Positions 34,229 to 43,751 of a stretch of DNA of 64,000 nt are shown piece after piece. Under the pieces are notes generated by a model. The model was not told the origin of the DNA and did not search any database. It saw only the letters and a program-made list of their open reading frames with translations. This DNA is from Adiantum capillus-veneris (taxonomy: Eukaryota; Streptophyta; Polypodiopsida; Polypodiales; Pteridaceae), in assembly GCA_014529385.2 (NCBI GenBank), contig CM043962.1:38781098-38845097 (forward strand), given 5' to 3'. The position numbers and the translations under genes are program-made. Numbering within the stretch: position 1 is the first letter of the stretch; every line of letters begins with the position of its first letter.

Positions 34229-35110
34229 GCTTCACACATGAGATTGTGTGAGAGTGTGTGTGATAATGCCTTGCCAAAATCAGCCCCCTCTCTCTTTTGG
34301 TCGGCCCCCTCTTGCAATCTACTCATGTTGGCACCCTATTGGACCCTACAAAGCGTAGCCAATCATAATTCAGAAGCATAAGTGATAGCCTTGTGACATG
34401 TGTCCCCCTTTCCCCTTTTGTGAGAGCTTTAGGTAATTAAATAATGAAATTAAACTCTCACTGGACCCCTTTGTCTTCTGGACAATAGGATGCAGGCAAG
34501 CCATTGGGCTACTGAATGCTCGTTAGACCCCTTGGGAGACTGTCCAATAGTCTTCTAGAGAGCTTAGTTCTTATTGGTTCTTTTAAATAAGTGTTTTTAA
34601 ATGAATTAAACTAGATTTACTCTAGCCTAATTCTCATTGGTCCACCTTATGGCCATCCAATATGATTTGAATGCACCTTGTGGGCAATTGGGCTAGGGAG
34701 GTGACATGTGTCCACTATGCCCTTTGTGTAAAAGGGCTTGCATACGTGTGTGTGTGTGTGGGTGTGTGTGTTTCTCTCTCATCCCCTACTAAAAGGGCTT
34801 TAGGAGCTTGCAAGGACTTTTTGTACACTATCAAGCATCCAATTTTCCTAAGCATTGACTATTGGACTTAACCTTTGAATTTTGGAATCTTAGCATTTTG
34901 GAAGTCTTAATGGGCTGAACCTTAGGTCTTTGAAGCCCATTTCTTGCAGATTGCTCTTCTGCAGATGGTCCCCCTTTGGATCCCTACTGTGACCAGTTTG
35001 CTAGGCTTACCAAAAATCTAGCTTTTTCTCCCTTGGTACTTCCCCATATTAATTGATCAGTTTAACTTGAGAAAATCATTTAGGAGAATTAGATATTAGT
35101 TATTATGACA
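34229..35110 (-). repeat. element A 5' LTR, outer part
   Basis: It resumes at GCTTCACACATGAG immediately after element B and ends TTATTATGACA. It matches 16,465-17,414, including the CCAAT-rich region, but its (TG)n tract is short and interrupted. Confidence 0.85.
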
Positions 35111-35447
35111 GGAAATTGTTCTAGATAGCTAAGAACTAGGTGATAACTTAAGACATGTTGGATTTCATTTTAGTGTTTTGGTTTTGTTGTTTAGATCACT
35201 GGATCCCATCTAAATCCTCCTTACTATGGTCACCATTTGTATAGAGATTACATCACATCCTCTTCATCACAACACTTTGTAGGACTTGACTCGTTGACAT
35301 ATACAGCTATTGTCGTTAATATTTGACTCTATTAGAATGGATTAGGAACCTCCCCTTCATCCTCCATAGCTCTATCTAGGATACAATCATCTCATTGAAA
35401 ACTACTATTCTTTAAAGCTCCACACATCCAAAGATGTGGTTTTGCAT

Positions 35448-35724
35448 CTAGAACCATGATGGAAATATTGTGTCTACTATAGATACAAAGTCAAATTCTT
35501 CTATTGGGGTCATTGACACATCCTTGAATGAATAGTCTTCCAAAGTAATCCTTGTAATTGGTCTTACTTGCATGAGGTATATGTTATTATAACTCCAATC
35601 ATGAATCATATGCCAGTATTGCATAAATGGACTCCCCAATATGATTTCATAGTTGGATTTATTTCTAAAATCCACTATTGCAAAAGTATGATGGTAGTCA
35701 ATACCACAAGACTTGATCGCAACT
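35448..35724 (-). pseudogene. protease fragment of an older gag-protease element (level 0)
   Basis: The minus strand reads GVAIKSCGIDYHHTFAIVDF, then YEIILGSPFMQYWHMIHDW, the C-terminal half of a retroelement aspartic protease. The frame is interrupted after the fifth base of CCCTC by element G. It continues on the far side at 55,443-55,493 as QLVDGHVERLMRFLEG, so the two ends join in frame. It is the oldest layer in this part of the window. Confidence 0.75.
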
Positions 35725-35729
35725 CCCTC

Positions 35730-36070
<341 letters not shown>

Positions 36071-36160
36071 AATACACGAGTTGTTTCTCAAGTGTCACCA
36101 CTTTATTTGGTTTGAAAAGAAACTTTTTTTAAAAAAAAACCCCCTCTTTACTCTTCACAT

Positions 36161-36691
36161 TTACAGGTCTAGTAGACCATCCATGACATGATCACACAAA
36201 CAGCTGTCACAGTAGAAACAGGTGTTTGGACGTTCTGACAAAGGTAGGATTCGAGTGGATAAGAGTACACCATACTCCAAGGTTCGTGGTGTGATATTGA
36301 AATAACCTCTGAGGGGCTGGCCATAACTGCGATACAAAAAAATCTTTCGAAAAGGAAGAAACTGCGCTACCAGGTATAATCGCTCTGAGAAACCTCGCTT
36401 CATTGAGTATTCTACATAATAGTATCGTGGCCCTATACCCATTGCTTCAGTTACCATCGCCAGACGAATGTTATTCCTAAAATGCTCTCTACCCCAAAGT
36501 GTCACCCTGGTCACTCGGTTCTGATGTGTCCACCACTTCGTCTGAGTCACAGATGTGCCTAACTGCGGAAATAAAAGTCGTTCGTAACGGAGGAGTGTGG
36601 CTCGCTTAGTAGACTCACTTGACTGTTGAAGATGTGCAATAGATATTGCTAAAACCTGTTCCCCAGTATGAGCCATAACAGAAGAAGACAC
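36161..36691 (-). CDS. unidentified 176-residue protein encoded antisense in R1
   Basis: The family is not recognised. The protein is basic and aromatic-rich (YYYVEY, LPFRKIFLYRSYGQ), with no signal peptide or membrane segment. Near residues 158-169 a cluster, CFYCDSCLCDH, could bind zinc. Around it is a complete small transcription unit: TATATAA at 36,787-36,793, the ATG 96 bases on, and AATAAA at 36,107-36,102 past the stop. The R2 copy (43,978-44,508) differs by one silent and one Gly-to-Val change. It may be a host-derived or regulatory protein of the element. The frame could also be chance, though a 176-codon frame with correctly placed signals makes that less likely. Confidence 0.55.
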   Translation of the reverse strand: MSSSVMAHTGEQVLAISIAHLQQSSESTKRATLLRYERLLFPQLGTSVTQTKWWTHQNRVTRVTLWGREHFRNNIRLAMVTEAMGIGPRYYYVEYSMKRGFSERLYLVAQFLPFRKIFLYRSYGQPLRGYFNITPRTLEYGVLLSTRILPLSERPNTCFYCDSCLCDHVMDGLLDL

Positions 36692-36786
36692 CTGATAACA
36701 ATGTTGGATATTTACTTATAAACTTGGAATCAGCTACTCTCAACAGTTGCTATACACTTGTTTTTAAAAAAAAAGAGATGCTCGTC

Positions 36787-36793
36787 TTATATA
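36787..36793 (-). promoter_or_regulatory. TATA box for the antisense R1 gene
   Basis: The minus strand reads TCTATATAAGACG. A start about 30 bases on would lie near 36,757, giving a leader of about 65 bases before the ATG at 36,691. The R2 counterpart is at 44,604-44,610. Confidence 0.5.
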
Positions 36794-37371
36794 GACTGAT
36801 TGATGACTGAACCCAATGGTTGTGGTTAAAAGCACTATACTTTGTAGGCCTCATCTAGTTTTGCTTCAGCTTCTGTCTCTAAAAACTGTCCTAGTGTACG
36901 GAGATTTTACCTTAGACTATGAAGAGATATGGTGGTACAGAATACTTGCGGTTTGTATCCAACATAGATTGAGGGCACTAGCTTGTATAAAGACCGTATA
37001 TCGGTTTTTCTGGGCTTACATTCACTTGCTATCTAGAGCCACTTTATTGATTTAATAACTTGTTGTAGTGTGAGTGTGGGACCGCCTTTTTTTAAAAAAA
37101 AATCCTTGTATAAATCTCACCGTATGAGAGCTTTTCAGTATCTGCAGTACCCTATTATGTGTATCACGTTCTGGCGTTCTGCAATCTGTAAGGTTTTCCC
37201 GTGCTTGGCTGAGATGAGACGTTTCGTGAGCTCGCGTCTGGCTTCTCCTCAGGCTTCACATTCACAGATCTTATGCTGAGTAAGATCCCGGAGTAAAAGG
37301 TCTTGGAAGCCGGCCGTGATAGGGAAGCGTGCAGTATTCGTACCCGTCTGCAGAGTGACAGAAAGCTCGCC

Positions 37372-37379
37372 TATAAATA
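37372..37379 (+). promoter_or_regulatory. TATA box driving the RIR sense transcript
   Basis: TATAAATA in a GC-richer setting. The expected start, about 30 bases on, falls in a small hairpin (GTGAGC 37,388-37,393, GCTCAC 37,400-37,405). The first ATG after it is at 37,468. It diverges from the minus-strand TATA 580 bp to the left, so R is a bidirectional promoter. The R2 copy at 45,189-45,196 would fire out of the element into element G. Confidence 0.55.
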
Positions 37380-37467
37380 ATCATCAGGTGAGCACCTATG
37401 CTCACTTAGCACTGTGATTCGTGATCTCTGTTTTACTTGCAATTCTGCGTTGCTGTGTTACTGCATC

Positions 37468-40323
37468 ATGCCGAAAAAAAGTGATAAAGTGATCATGGAG
37501 ACCTCTGCGTCAAGCTTACAGGTTATATTTCTGTTGATTTTCTAGTTTTTTAAACAAAGAGGAGATAATATGAAATGGATTCTGCCTATTTGCGTAACGG
37601 GAAGTCATGCTTCAAATTTATGATTGGTATATTTGTGAATGTTGGTAAAATGTAACTGCTCTTGGATCTGGTGCTTGAGGAAGTGTTTTGGACTGGGTTC
37701 TAGATGAATCTTTGAAATTATGGCAGGGGCATTTTTCTACCAGATGATTATGATGCTAAAAGATTCAATAGGGGGCAGCTGAATGGGTTGGAATGTGATA
37801 AGGATGTTGATAATATACATATCAACGAACGGTGTTGATTTGAAAGCATTTAAAACAAAAATTTATTTTCTGCTGCCATGGGGTTTTTTTTGCCGGGGGT
37901 GTTGCTTACTAAGGAATAAATTGCAGATTTTATCTCTGTTTTTTTAAAAAAAAGGGGGGGTGATATTATTAATCAGATGCTGCCTGTGTACCTGACGGGA
38001 ATTGTGGCCTTAAAAACTATGATTGAGATACCAGCTAACAATGAGAGATTGTGACTGTTCTTTTAACTTGACCGGGTGCTAGAGGAAGTGCTCGGACTGG
38101 ATATTGGATGGAATTTTGAAACTGTGGCTGGAGTATAGTGTTACCAGATGACTGTGACTCGAGCAGTATACTGTATGGCATCCTAGTGGGATGTAATGAG
38201 ATGAAGATATTGATGTTATGCATTAAATGGGTGTTGATTTGAAGCAATTAAAAAACTTGAAAATGTCTGCTGACATTACTTTGTGCCGAGGTTGTTGCGT
38301 ACTACTTGTAATCTGGAAGCTAAAAATGAAACTTTTTAAAGAATGGTTGTAACTCATTATTTGTATTAAGTGGACTGGCTGAAGATGCCGATTTCTTGAA
38401 GAAGGTAAGTATGATTCGGATGACTGCAGGGTTTTTGAATCAGGCTGATGGTTTTATAAAAATATATATAAAATATGTATAGCTCAAAACTGTGTACAGA
38501 GACTGTCGGATTTTCTGATAAAGGTGAAAAACTTGAGGTTCGGTTTACGATATGTACATTTACTGACTGCCGACTTACTGTGTCCTTGATGCTTATACCT
38601 AATGTCGTGAAAAGTCTAATGAGACTCTGGCTGAACGGATAAAGCTGTTCCAAGTTGATTGCCTAATTGGATGAGGCTCGGAAAGCTGAAAATAAGCTTC
38701 GCATACCCTAAATTGTTGGAAATTTGGTTATGTTTCTTCTCCCTCGTTTGTTTTTTACCATAATATTTCACAAGATGGTTCATGTAGTGTAAGGTCTGCT
38801 TGGCGAATCTCTGATTCAGCATATCAAATGACTGCTTCTGGCTGGGATGGTGTTTTTTTCTTGAGAAAAAACAAATAAACTTTACACCGTATGACTCGCT
38901 TCGTAGATGATATCTCATATTTATGTGAACTTCACTTGGCCTACTGATATGCAATATGCTCTTGACTTGATACGTTTACTTCAAGTATATAAATTTCTTT
39001 TCGAAAAGTGGCGGGACGTACTCTAATGACTGAGCTATCTAAAAAACTAGCGTATGATGACTGGTTTTATTACAAACTTTGGCAAAAGGCTGTCAGTCAT
39101 TGCATAATGACAGCGGGGTTGTTTTTTAATTTTTTTTTGATTTATAGCTTGAAAGGGCTTAGATCTGAAGAGTAGTTAAATTTTTCTGGTTTATAAAATA
39201 TATATACTTGAAAAGAATTTTGGATTATGATCTGGTCCGAAAGTTTAAAAAAAAAATTCATTTCGAATTAGGTGCTATCCATAACTGAAAACTGGCCTTT
39301 CATGGCATTTAGTTTGTAGTGCTTTCGTGTCCGATTAAGAAGGCAGGTCGTGTCTGACTTGGATAAAACTACCTATAAAAAACCTACTAAGGTTTGGGAA
39401 ATTTCCTTAAGTTTTTAAATCCTAATATTAGAACAGCTACACTAAGATGAACTCCACTTTCGGTATTGGATTGGCAATAATCCATGGATCTGTTTTATTT
39501 TAAACAAAGATACTAGATAAGAACTGTGTGAAATTTTAAAAGTGACACGGATAACAACTGGGATGCCCAGCATCACCTGCGTACAGTCACGTGCTAACGA
39601 ATTGTTTTCTTGTGGCTATGGGTGCAGGTGAGGGCTACCTTCTTTTAAAGCATTCAGTTCTTAGTTGGTGATGACTATGGATGTTCGCTTAACTTGAAGC
39701 TACATTACTCCGAAGTTGGGGATGGCTTCACCCCATGATTTACATTGATATCTATACTGCCTTGTACAATATTTGTTTTCAACTGCAAATAGATTATTGT
39801 ACAATTCCACTATATTGTCCTAGAATTAATGGTCTGTGAACTGTGGTGTTCGTTTGCGTATATATAGGTTTATATATTTAGAACTACTACACACACAATA
39901 AACGCATAAGAGAGACTGACGTGTAGGTTGTCTCTCTCAGACCCTAGCTCTAGTTAGAAAAAATCGCCTACTATTATATAAATCTTTTTTTATATGATAA
40001 TAGGCTGGGGTGCTATCACACAGTCACTGTGGTTCTCATTGACCCGACTGGTGAAAGGTTGCTAGCACTACCATTCCACTCTATACTCTCATTTTTCAAA
40101 AAAATCCCCTGTCTTTTACTTTTCATTTCACTAGTGTATTACGTCTGTCTACCAGGTTACTGGAAAGCTCACTTCAAGAATAACGGTCTGCTCTGACCCG
40201 GAAAAAAGAGCTCTGATTTCAGAAAAACTACGGCTTGCTAAAGAAATTGAAAGCTTATTTCCTTATATCTCTTATAGAATTCGGCCCTATTTACACAGGA
40301 CTGTAAAATTCAATAAGAAGTAA
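37468..40323 (+). CDS. predicted spliced 73-residue protein crossing the R1/internal border
   Basis: Exon 1 (37,468-37,521, 18 codons, starting MPKKSDKVIMETS) ends CAG before GTTATA, and a stop follows in the unspliced frame. A strong acceptor, TACGTCTGTCTACCAG, ends at 40,155. The phase matches, and the frame then runs 55 codons to TAA at 40,321-40,323. The product would be basic and helical at its end (ISEKLRLAKEIESLF). The intron would be 2,634 nt. The family is not recognised. Introns are known in Penelope-like elements. This is a prediction from splice signals only. A weaker acceptor at 40,401-40,402 would instead join exon 1 to ORF1, also in phase. Confidence 0.4.
37524..38320. repeat. 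diverged tandem duplication within R
   Basis: Two units of about 400 bp lie side by side. Matching landmarks are TTCTGCCTATTTGCGTAACGGG with GATGCTGCCTGTGTACCTGACGGG, GAAGTGTTTTGGACTGG with GAAGTGCTCGGACTGG, and GGTGTTGATTTGAAAGCA with GGTGTTGATTTGAAGCA. The units have drifted far apart, so the duplication is much older than this insertion. It is also present in R2. No open frame is shared by the units. Confidence 0.75.
39966..40005 (+). other. hairpin at the start of the RIR internal module
   Basis: GCCTACTATTATATA (39,966-39,980) pairs with TATATGATAATAGGC (39,991-40,005) around a 10-base AT-rich loop, with one mismatch and one G-U pair. It sits about 75 bases inside the R1/I border, within the predicted intron, where a retroelement might keep a packaging or priming structure. 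Confidence 0.5.
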
Positions 40324-40396
40324 AAAGCTGGATAAGGGTTTCTAGACCACTCAAATCCTCCTTACGATGTAATCTAACAAATGTTCTTGAAAATCT

Positions 40397-41137
40397 ATGC
40401 AGATTGTTTCCTTATCCCAAGGGCTCTCTCTTCCTATGGAACCCCTTTCCGTCGCTTCGTTACTTGTATTGAAGTGTATACAAGATAATGAGGCTTCAAC
40501 CTTAATTTGTGATGCCTCTAAGGATTCTAGTCTGTCTCTTGTCCAGCTTATCTCATTTGACCAATGGATGAAGGTGCTTGCTCTCCTTATCAAGAATAAA
40601 TCTGATGATATCAACCTATTGCTGGAGTTTGCTTCGAATCTAGCTGGTATTTCAAAAACCCATATGGAAGACTTAGCTTCCTTCTCGTCTAAAGGATCTG
40701 AACTCTCCAATCTCCTCAGAAATTTTTGCGGGCTTAGTCCCATCTTTATTACGGCTCCTTCTACTCCTATAGTTCCTCCCCCGAACAACCTATTTTGTAG
40801 GGATGCTGCTGCTTTGGAAGCAGTAAAAGAATTTCAGAAGGACCTTTGCTCACTTAGTGAAGCGTCCCTGTTGGATATGGTGCCAAAAGTATCTAGGGCC
40901 TTTCCTTTTTTACCTTCGCGTCAGATTGAGGTAGAATCCTTGGGCGTAGAGCACAAACTATGGCTGTTCCCAAATAAAGGGTTTATTGCACCTATTTCGA
41001 TGGAAACTTGGGTCTTCCTTGCCAACTTGGCGCATTCCACTATTGAGGAGTGCAGACTTAAAGTCCTCAAAGGAATTCAGCTTTTGGATAAAGGTGATCT
41101 GATTAAAGCTCCGTTCAATATGAATTTCTTGGATTAA
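40397..41137 (+). CDS. RIR ORF1, unidentified 246-residue protein
   Basis: First frame of the internal module. No recognised domain. It is leucine- and serine-rich, predominantly helical by eye, with a short Pro-rich hinge near residue 120 (APSTPIVPPPNN) separating two helical halves, which recalls a structural Gag-like protein. It ends at TAA inside TTGGATTAAAAAAAAAAAAG. After that stop the same frame stays open to a second TAA overlapping the ATG of ORF2 (TAATG, 41,189-41,193). A Gag-like role is inferred from position only. Confidence 0.65.
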   Translation: MQIVSLSQGLSLPMEPLSVASLLVLKCIQDNEASTLICDASKDSSLSLVQLISFDQWMKVLALLIKNKSDDINLLLEFASNLAGISKTHMEDLASFSSKGSELSNLLRNFCGLSPIFITAPSTPIVPPPNNLFCRDAAALEAVKEFQKDLCSLSEASLLDMVPKVSRAFPFLPSRQIEVESLGVEHKLWLFPNKGFIAPISMETWVFLANLAHSTIEECRLKVLKGIQLLDKGDLIKAPFNMNFLD

Positions 41138-41190
41138 AAAAAAAAAAGTGCAGTTCAAATACTGAGTTATATGCAAGAACCAAAGGTGTA

Positions 41191-41760
41191 ATGACCTTTA
41201 GTAAAAGCAATGCAGATTACTATACTGAAACAGTATGGAATGTATTCAGGCCATACCTTAAGTGTGCATGCAGGTTTTTAGACCCTAAAGCGTCTTGCGA
41301 ATCAAGCATCATCTGGTTTGACCATGCAATTTGGTTTGCCCTCAACAATCTACCGAGTATCTTTCCTGACAAAGCTGAAGAATTTCATCTCTCCCTTTTT
41401 TGCTCATGGCTTGGTGGTCAAGCTAGGGAGCTAGTCCTAGCTCAGATAGATTTTATTCAATACAGATCTATTATGTGTGACACCCTCCAGGAGCTTGGTT
41501 CAGATGAGTGTGGCACTCTTCTAACCACATATGGCAGTTACAAAGGAATAAAGAGTATTGTGGGGCAAATCAAGCCTAGTATTGATGATGATGAAACTCA
41601 AGTCTCCAAACGTCCTAACACTCTCATCTCTCCTGCTGCTTCTTACACCTCCTTTCTGACTCCCTCCTCAAGTGATGCTGTTTTTGAAAGAGGGAGGGGT
41701 AGAAGTTATGTGAGAGGCCGGGGAAGGAACCTACCAATCAGAAATCTTTTGGATATGTAA
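41191..41760 (+). CDS. RIR ORF2, unidentified protein with RG-rich tail
   Basis: 189 codons from ATG 41,191. The frame is also open upstream to 41,107, overlapping the end of ORF1. The body has Trp/Cys-rich patches (YLKCACRFLDPKASCESS, LFCSWLGGQARELV). The last 25 residues are arginine/glycine repeats (RGRGRSYVRGRGRN), which typically bind RNA. It therefore looks like a nucleocapsid-type partner of the RT. Its last 47 bases overlap the RT frame in the +1 position. No named family is recognised. Confidence 0.65.
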   Translation: MTFSKSNADYYTETVWNVFRPYLKCACRFLDPKASCESSIIWFDHAIWFALNNLPSIFPDKAEEFHLSLFCSWLGGQARELVLAQIDFIQYRSIMCDTLQELGSDECGTLLTTYGSYKGIKSIVGQIKPSIDDDETQVSKRPNTLISPAASYTSFLTPSSSDAVFERGRGRSYVRGRGRNLPIRNLLDM

Positions 41761-43741
41761 TTTACAGGTACAAAAGAACGCCTGTGGAAGACTCTACCTA
41801 CCGCCGAAGGATGAAGCCTGTAATAGAGTATTTGCACATTGCTGGTTTACTAGCAAGATTTTGGATTTCTTTACTCCTCAAGCTATCTTTTCAGAATGTT
41901 TTGGACATGTTTTTGGATCACCTCTATTACTAAAAGAAGTGATGTTTGGTTGGAAATACTTGCCACCTATCAAGAATCTGTTTTATTCGAATGAATTCCT
42001 GCGTAATGAAAAAGTTCCTATCTGTTCTTGTCATCTTTTTCCGAAATTTTGTAAGGCGTTTACTAACTTTGGCTCACATGTGTGTACTACTGAGGTGGGA
42101 ATTATATCTGATATTCCTATAAGGAACCTCTTGAAAAAAGGCTTGAACCATATTCCTCCTTTTCCACTGAATCCTCAGCTGGCCTTAGTGGCTCTACTTG
42201 AATGCCTGGCCGACTTGGCCTTAAAACTCCAACTGGAGGAAGAAGCTAACATCCTACTTACCTCTACGCTAAAAAATATTTTTTGGAATAAAGTTAGGCT
42301 TATGCCGCAAGAATGGCTTTGCTCTGATACTACCTGGCTTACCCCTAATTTAAAAGCTTCCATTTCAGAAGTTAAGGAGAGATGGTTCATTATTGGACTT
42401 GATAAAGCCTCTAATACTGCTTCCTTTATTTGTAAAAGGTTAGCATTTGAATCCACATACTCTAGGCTCAACGGTCTTGAATTTTTAAAAATGGCCACAT
42501 CGACGTTGGATACTGCGACACTTTTAAATATGGAACTTGCTGGACTAGGTTATTATCCCAACTCTCTGAAAATCCCTGTTCTATTTCCAACTTATAAAAA
42601 TCATAAGCATAAATTTAGATGGATCTCTGACGCTTCCAATTGCCTTTTTTCCCAAATTACGAATGATATCACTTATTGCTTAAATTGTATTTTGGAAGAA
42701 ATTGAAGCTATTTGCGCTATCAAACGCAAGGATCTCAAAAAATTCAGAAATATAGATTGCTGCCCTTTTTGGATCATAAAAAAAGCTGCTGAGGTTTCTA
42801 TTAACCTCCCAGATAACATTTTCTCTATCTTTACGGCAGACATAACGCAATGTTATGAGAATATTCCTCTAAATGGACCTGAAGGGCTGTTTAACACTCT
42901 ATCTATTCTTATAAAGTTGGCTTTTTCGCACAGAAAAAAGCTCGGATTTACATGTATCTCAACAAAAATACATAAAGGTTGGGTAAAAAAATCAAATAAA
43001 TCCACTCCTTTCGTATTGAAAGAGGATGATTTGTATAAATATATCTCTTGGCTCCTTAATAACTGCTGCATCCAAGGAGGTGCTACCTGTTACAAACAAA
43101 TTTTAGGTATCCCAATGGGATTTTCATGTTCTCCGATTATGTGTAATCTTTATCTATGTCACTACGAATACCAATGGATCTTAAAAATGATTAGTAATCC
43201 TGATAATACGTTGACACTTACACACTTTCAGCACTCCTTCAGGTTTATGGATGACCTATGTAGCCTTAATAATCCTATGTTCAAAGATACACTGAAAGAT
43301 ATTTATCCGTCTTGTCTTAACATTGAACCAACGTACTCTGATAGAGTTTTATGGCAAGAAAAATGGATCGTTTCCAAGACTCACTTCCTGAATATGGAGT
43401 TTACGCTTACCTCCCCATTTGCGGGTAATTTTAATACGAAGTTCTACTGGAAAAGGGAAAATCTCAAACTCGTATCCTCTGAATTTACAAAAAGAAAAAG
43501 CAATAGACCTTTCAAAAACTCACTACATACCTGTCTAGGTATGCTCTTTCTTATTGTGTATGCCTCGTCTGACAGCTTTATAGCATTTGAAGGAATCACT
43601 ACCCTTATTAACAAATATATTAGTAACGGGTTTTCAAAAAAAGACCTTGTCACTTGTATTAGTAACTCATTGACAAAACATAGCTGGACAGGTCTTAAAT
43701 ATGACCTACAGAATTTGATTAATCTTATTAAACCAGAATAA
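41714..43741 (+). CDS. RIR ORF3, reverse transcriptase (Penelope-like or a related family)
   Basis: The frame is open from 41,714. The first start-like codon is TTG at 41,861 (626 residues from there), and no ATG lies at the beginning, so it is probably reached by +1 frameshifting from ORF2 or by splicing (TTTACAG at 41,761-41,767 resembles an acceptor). Residues counted from 41,861: GLDKASNTASFICKR (179-193); VLFPTYKNHKHKFRWIS (240-256); motif A IFTADITQCYENIPL (323-337); motif B GIPMGFSCSPIMCNLYL (416-432); motif C FRFMDDLCSLNN (460-471); thumb to 626. All three catalytic Asp are present. No endonuclease follows. The motifs fit Penelope-like RTs and a related family common in invertebrate genomes. 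It would copy the element RNA. Confidence 0.85.
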   Translation, partial: EAGEGTYQSEIFWICNLQVQKNACGRLYLPPKDEACNRVFAHCWFTSKILDFFTPQAIFSECFGHVFGSPLLLKEVMFGWKYLPPIKNLFYSNEFLRNEKVPICSCHLFPKFCKAFTNFGSHVCTTEVGIISDIPIRNLLKKGLNHIPPFPLNPQLALVALLECLADLALKLQLEEEANILLTSTLKNIFWNKVRLMPQEWLCSDTTWLTPNLKASISEVKERWFIIGLDKASNTASFICKRLAFESTYSRLNGLEFLKMATSTLDTATLLNMELAGLGYYPNSLKIPVLFPTYKNHKHKFRWISDASNCLFSQITNDITYCLNCILEEIEAICAIKRKDLKKFRNIDCCPFWIIKKAAEVSINLPDNIFSIFTADITQCYENIPLNGPEGLFNTLSILIKLAFSHRKKLGFTCISTKIHKGWVKKSNKSTPFVLKEDDLYKYISWLLNNCCIQGGATCYKQILGIPMGFSCSPIMCNLYLCHYEYQWILKMISNPDNTLTLTHFQHSFRFMDDLCSLNNPMFKDTLKDIYPSCLNIEPTYSDRVLWQEKWIVSKTHFLNMEFTLTSPFAGNFNTKFYWKRENLKLVSSEFTKRKSNRPFKNSLHTCLGMLFLIVYASSDSFIAFEGITTLINKYISNGFSKKDLVTCISNSLTKHSWTGLKYDLQNLINLIKPE

Positions 43742-43751
43742 GATATATCTA

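Larger units (their letters stand above)
16465..35110 (-). mobile_element. Ty3/gypsy element A (chromodomain lineage), interrupted by element B
   Basis: This minus-strand LTR retrotransposon runs as follows. The 5' LTR is at 34,229-35,110 plus 21,243-21,933, split by element B. Next come the tRNA-iMet-type primer site at 21,231-21,241, gag, protease, RT, part of RNase H, the integrase C-terminus with a chromodomain, a polypurine tract at 17,415, and the 3' LTR ending at 17,414. The internal region is only about 3.8 kb because the integrase core and most of RNase H are deleted. The 3' LTR lacks its outer part, so no target duplication can be read. Its LTRs predate element B, which lies inside one. 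Confidence 0.8.

Noticed and set aside
36816-37279. Plus-strand frames of 79 and 69 codons in R1, also present in R2
   Set aside because: R1 and R2 are nearly identical, so conservation between them carries no information. No promoter, motif or codon signal supports them.
37381-37410. Possible hammerhead ribozyme: CTGATGA on the minus strand of R
   Set aside because: The required GAAA and cleavage-site strands with three paired stems could not be placed around it on either strand.
38035-38954. Minus-strand frames of 70, 95 and 112 codons in R1 and their R2 copies
   Set aside because: They have no motif, no TATA and no context. They lie in the diverged tandem repeat and the AT-rich part of R, and the two units of that repeat share no frame.
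39890-39910. A tRNA primer-binding site just inside R1 of RIR
   Set aside because: The sequence after the repeat is CACACACAATAAACGC, which matches no tRNA 3' end I know, so the ordinary LTR-retrotransposon model is not supported.
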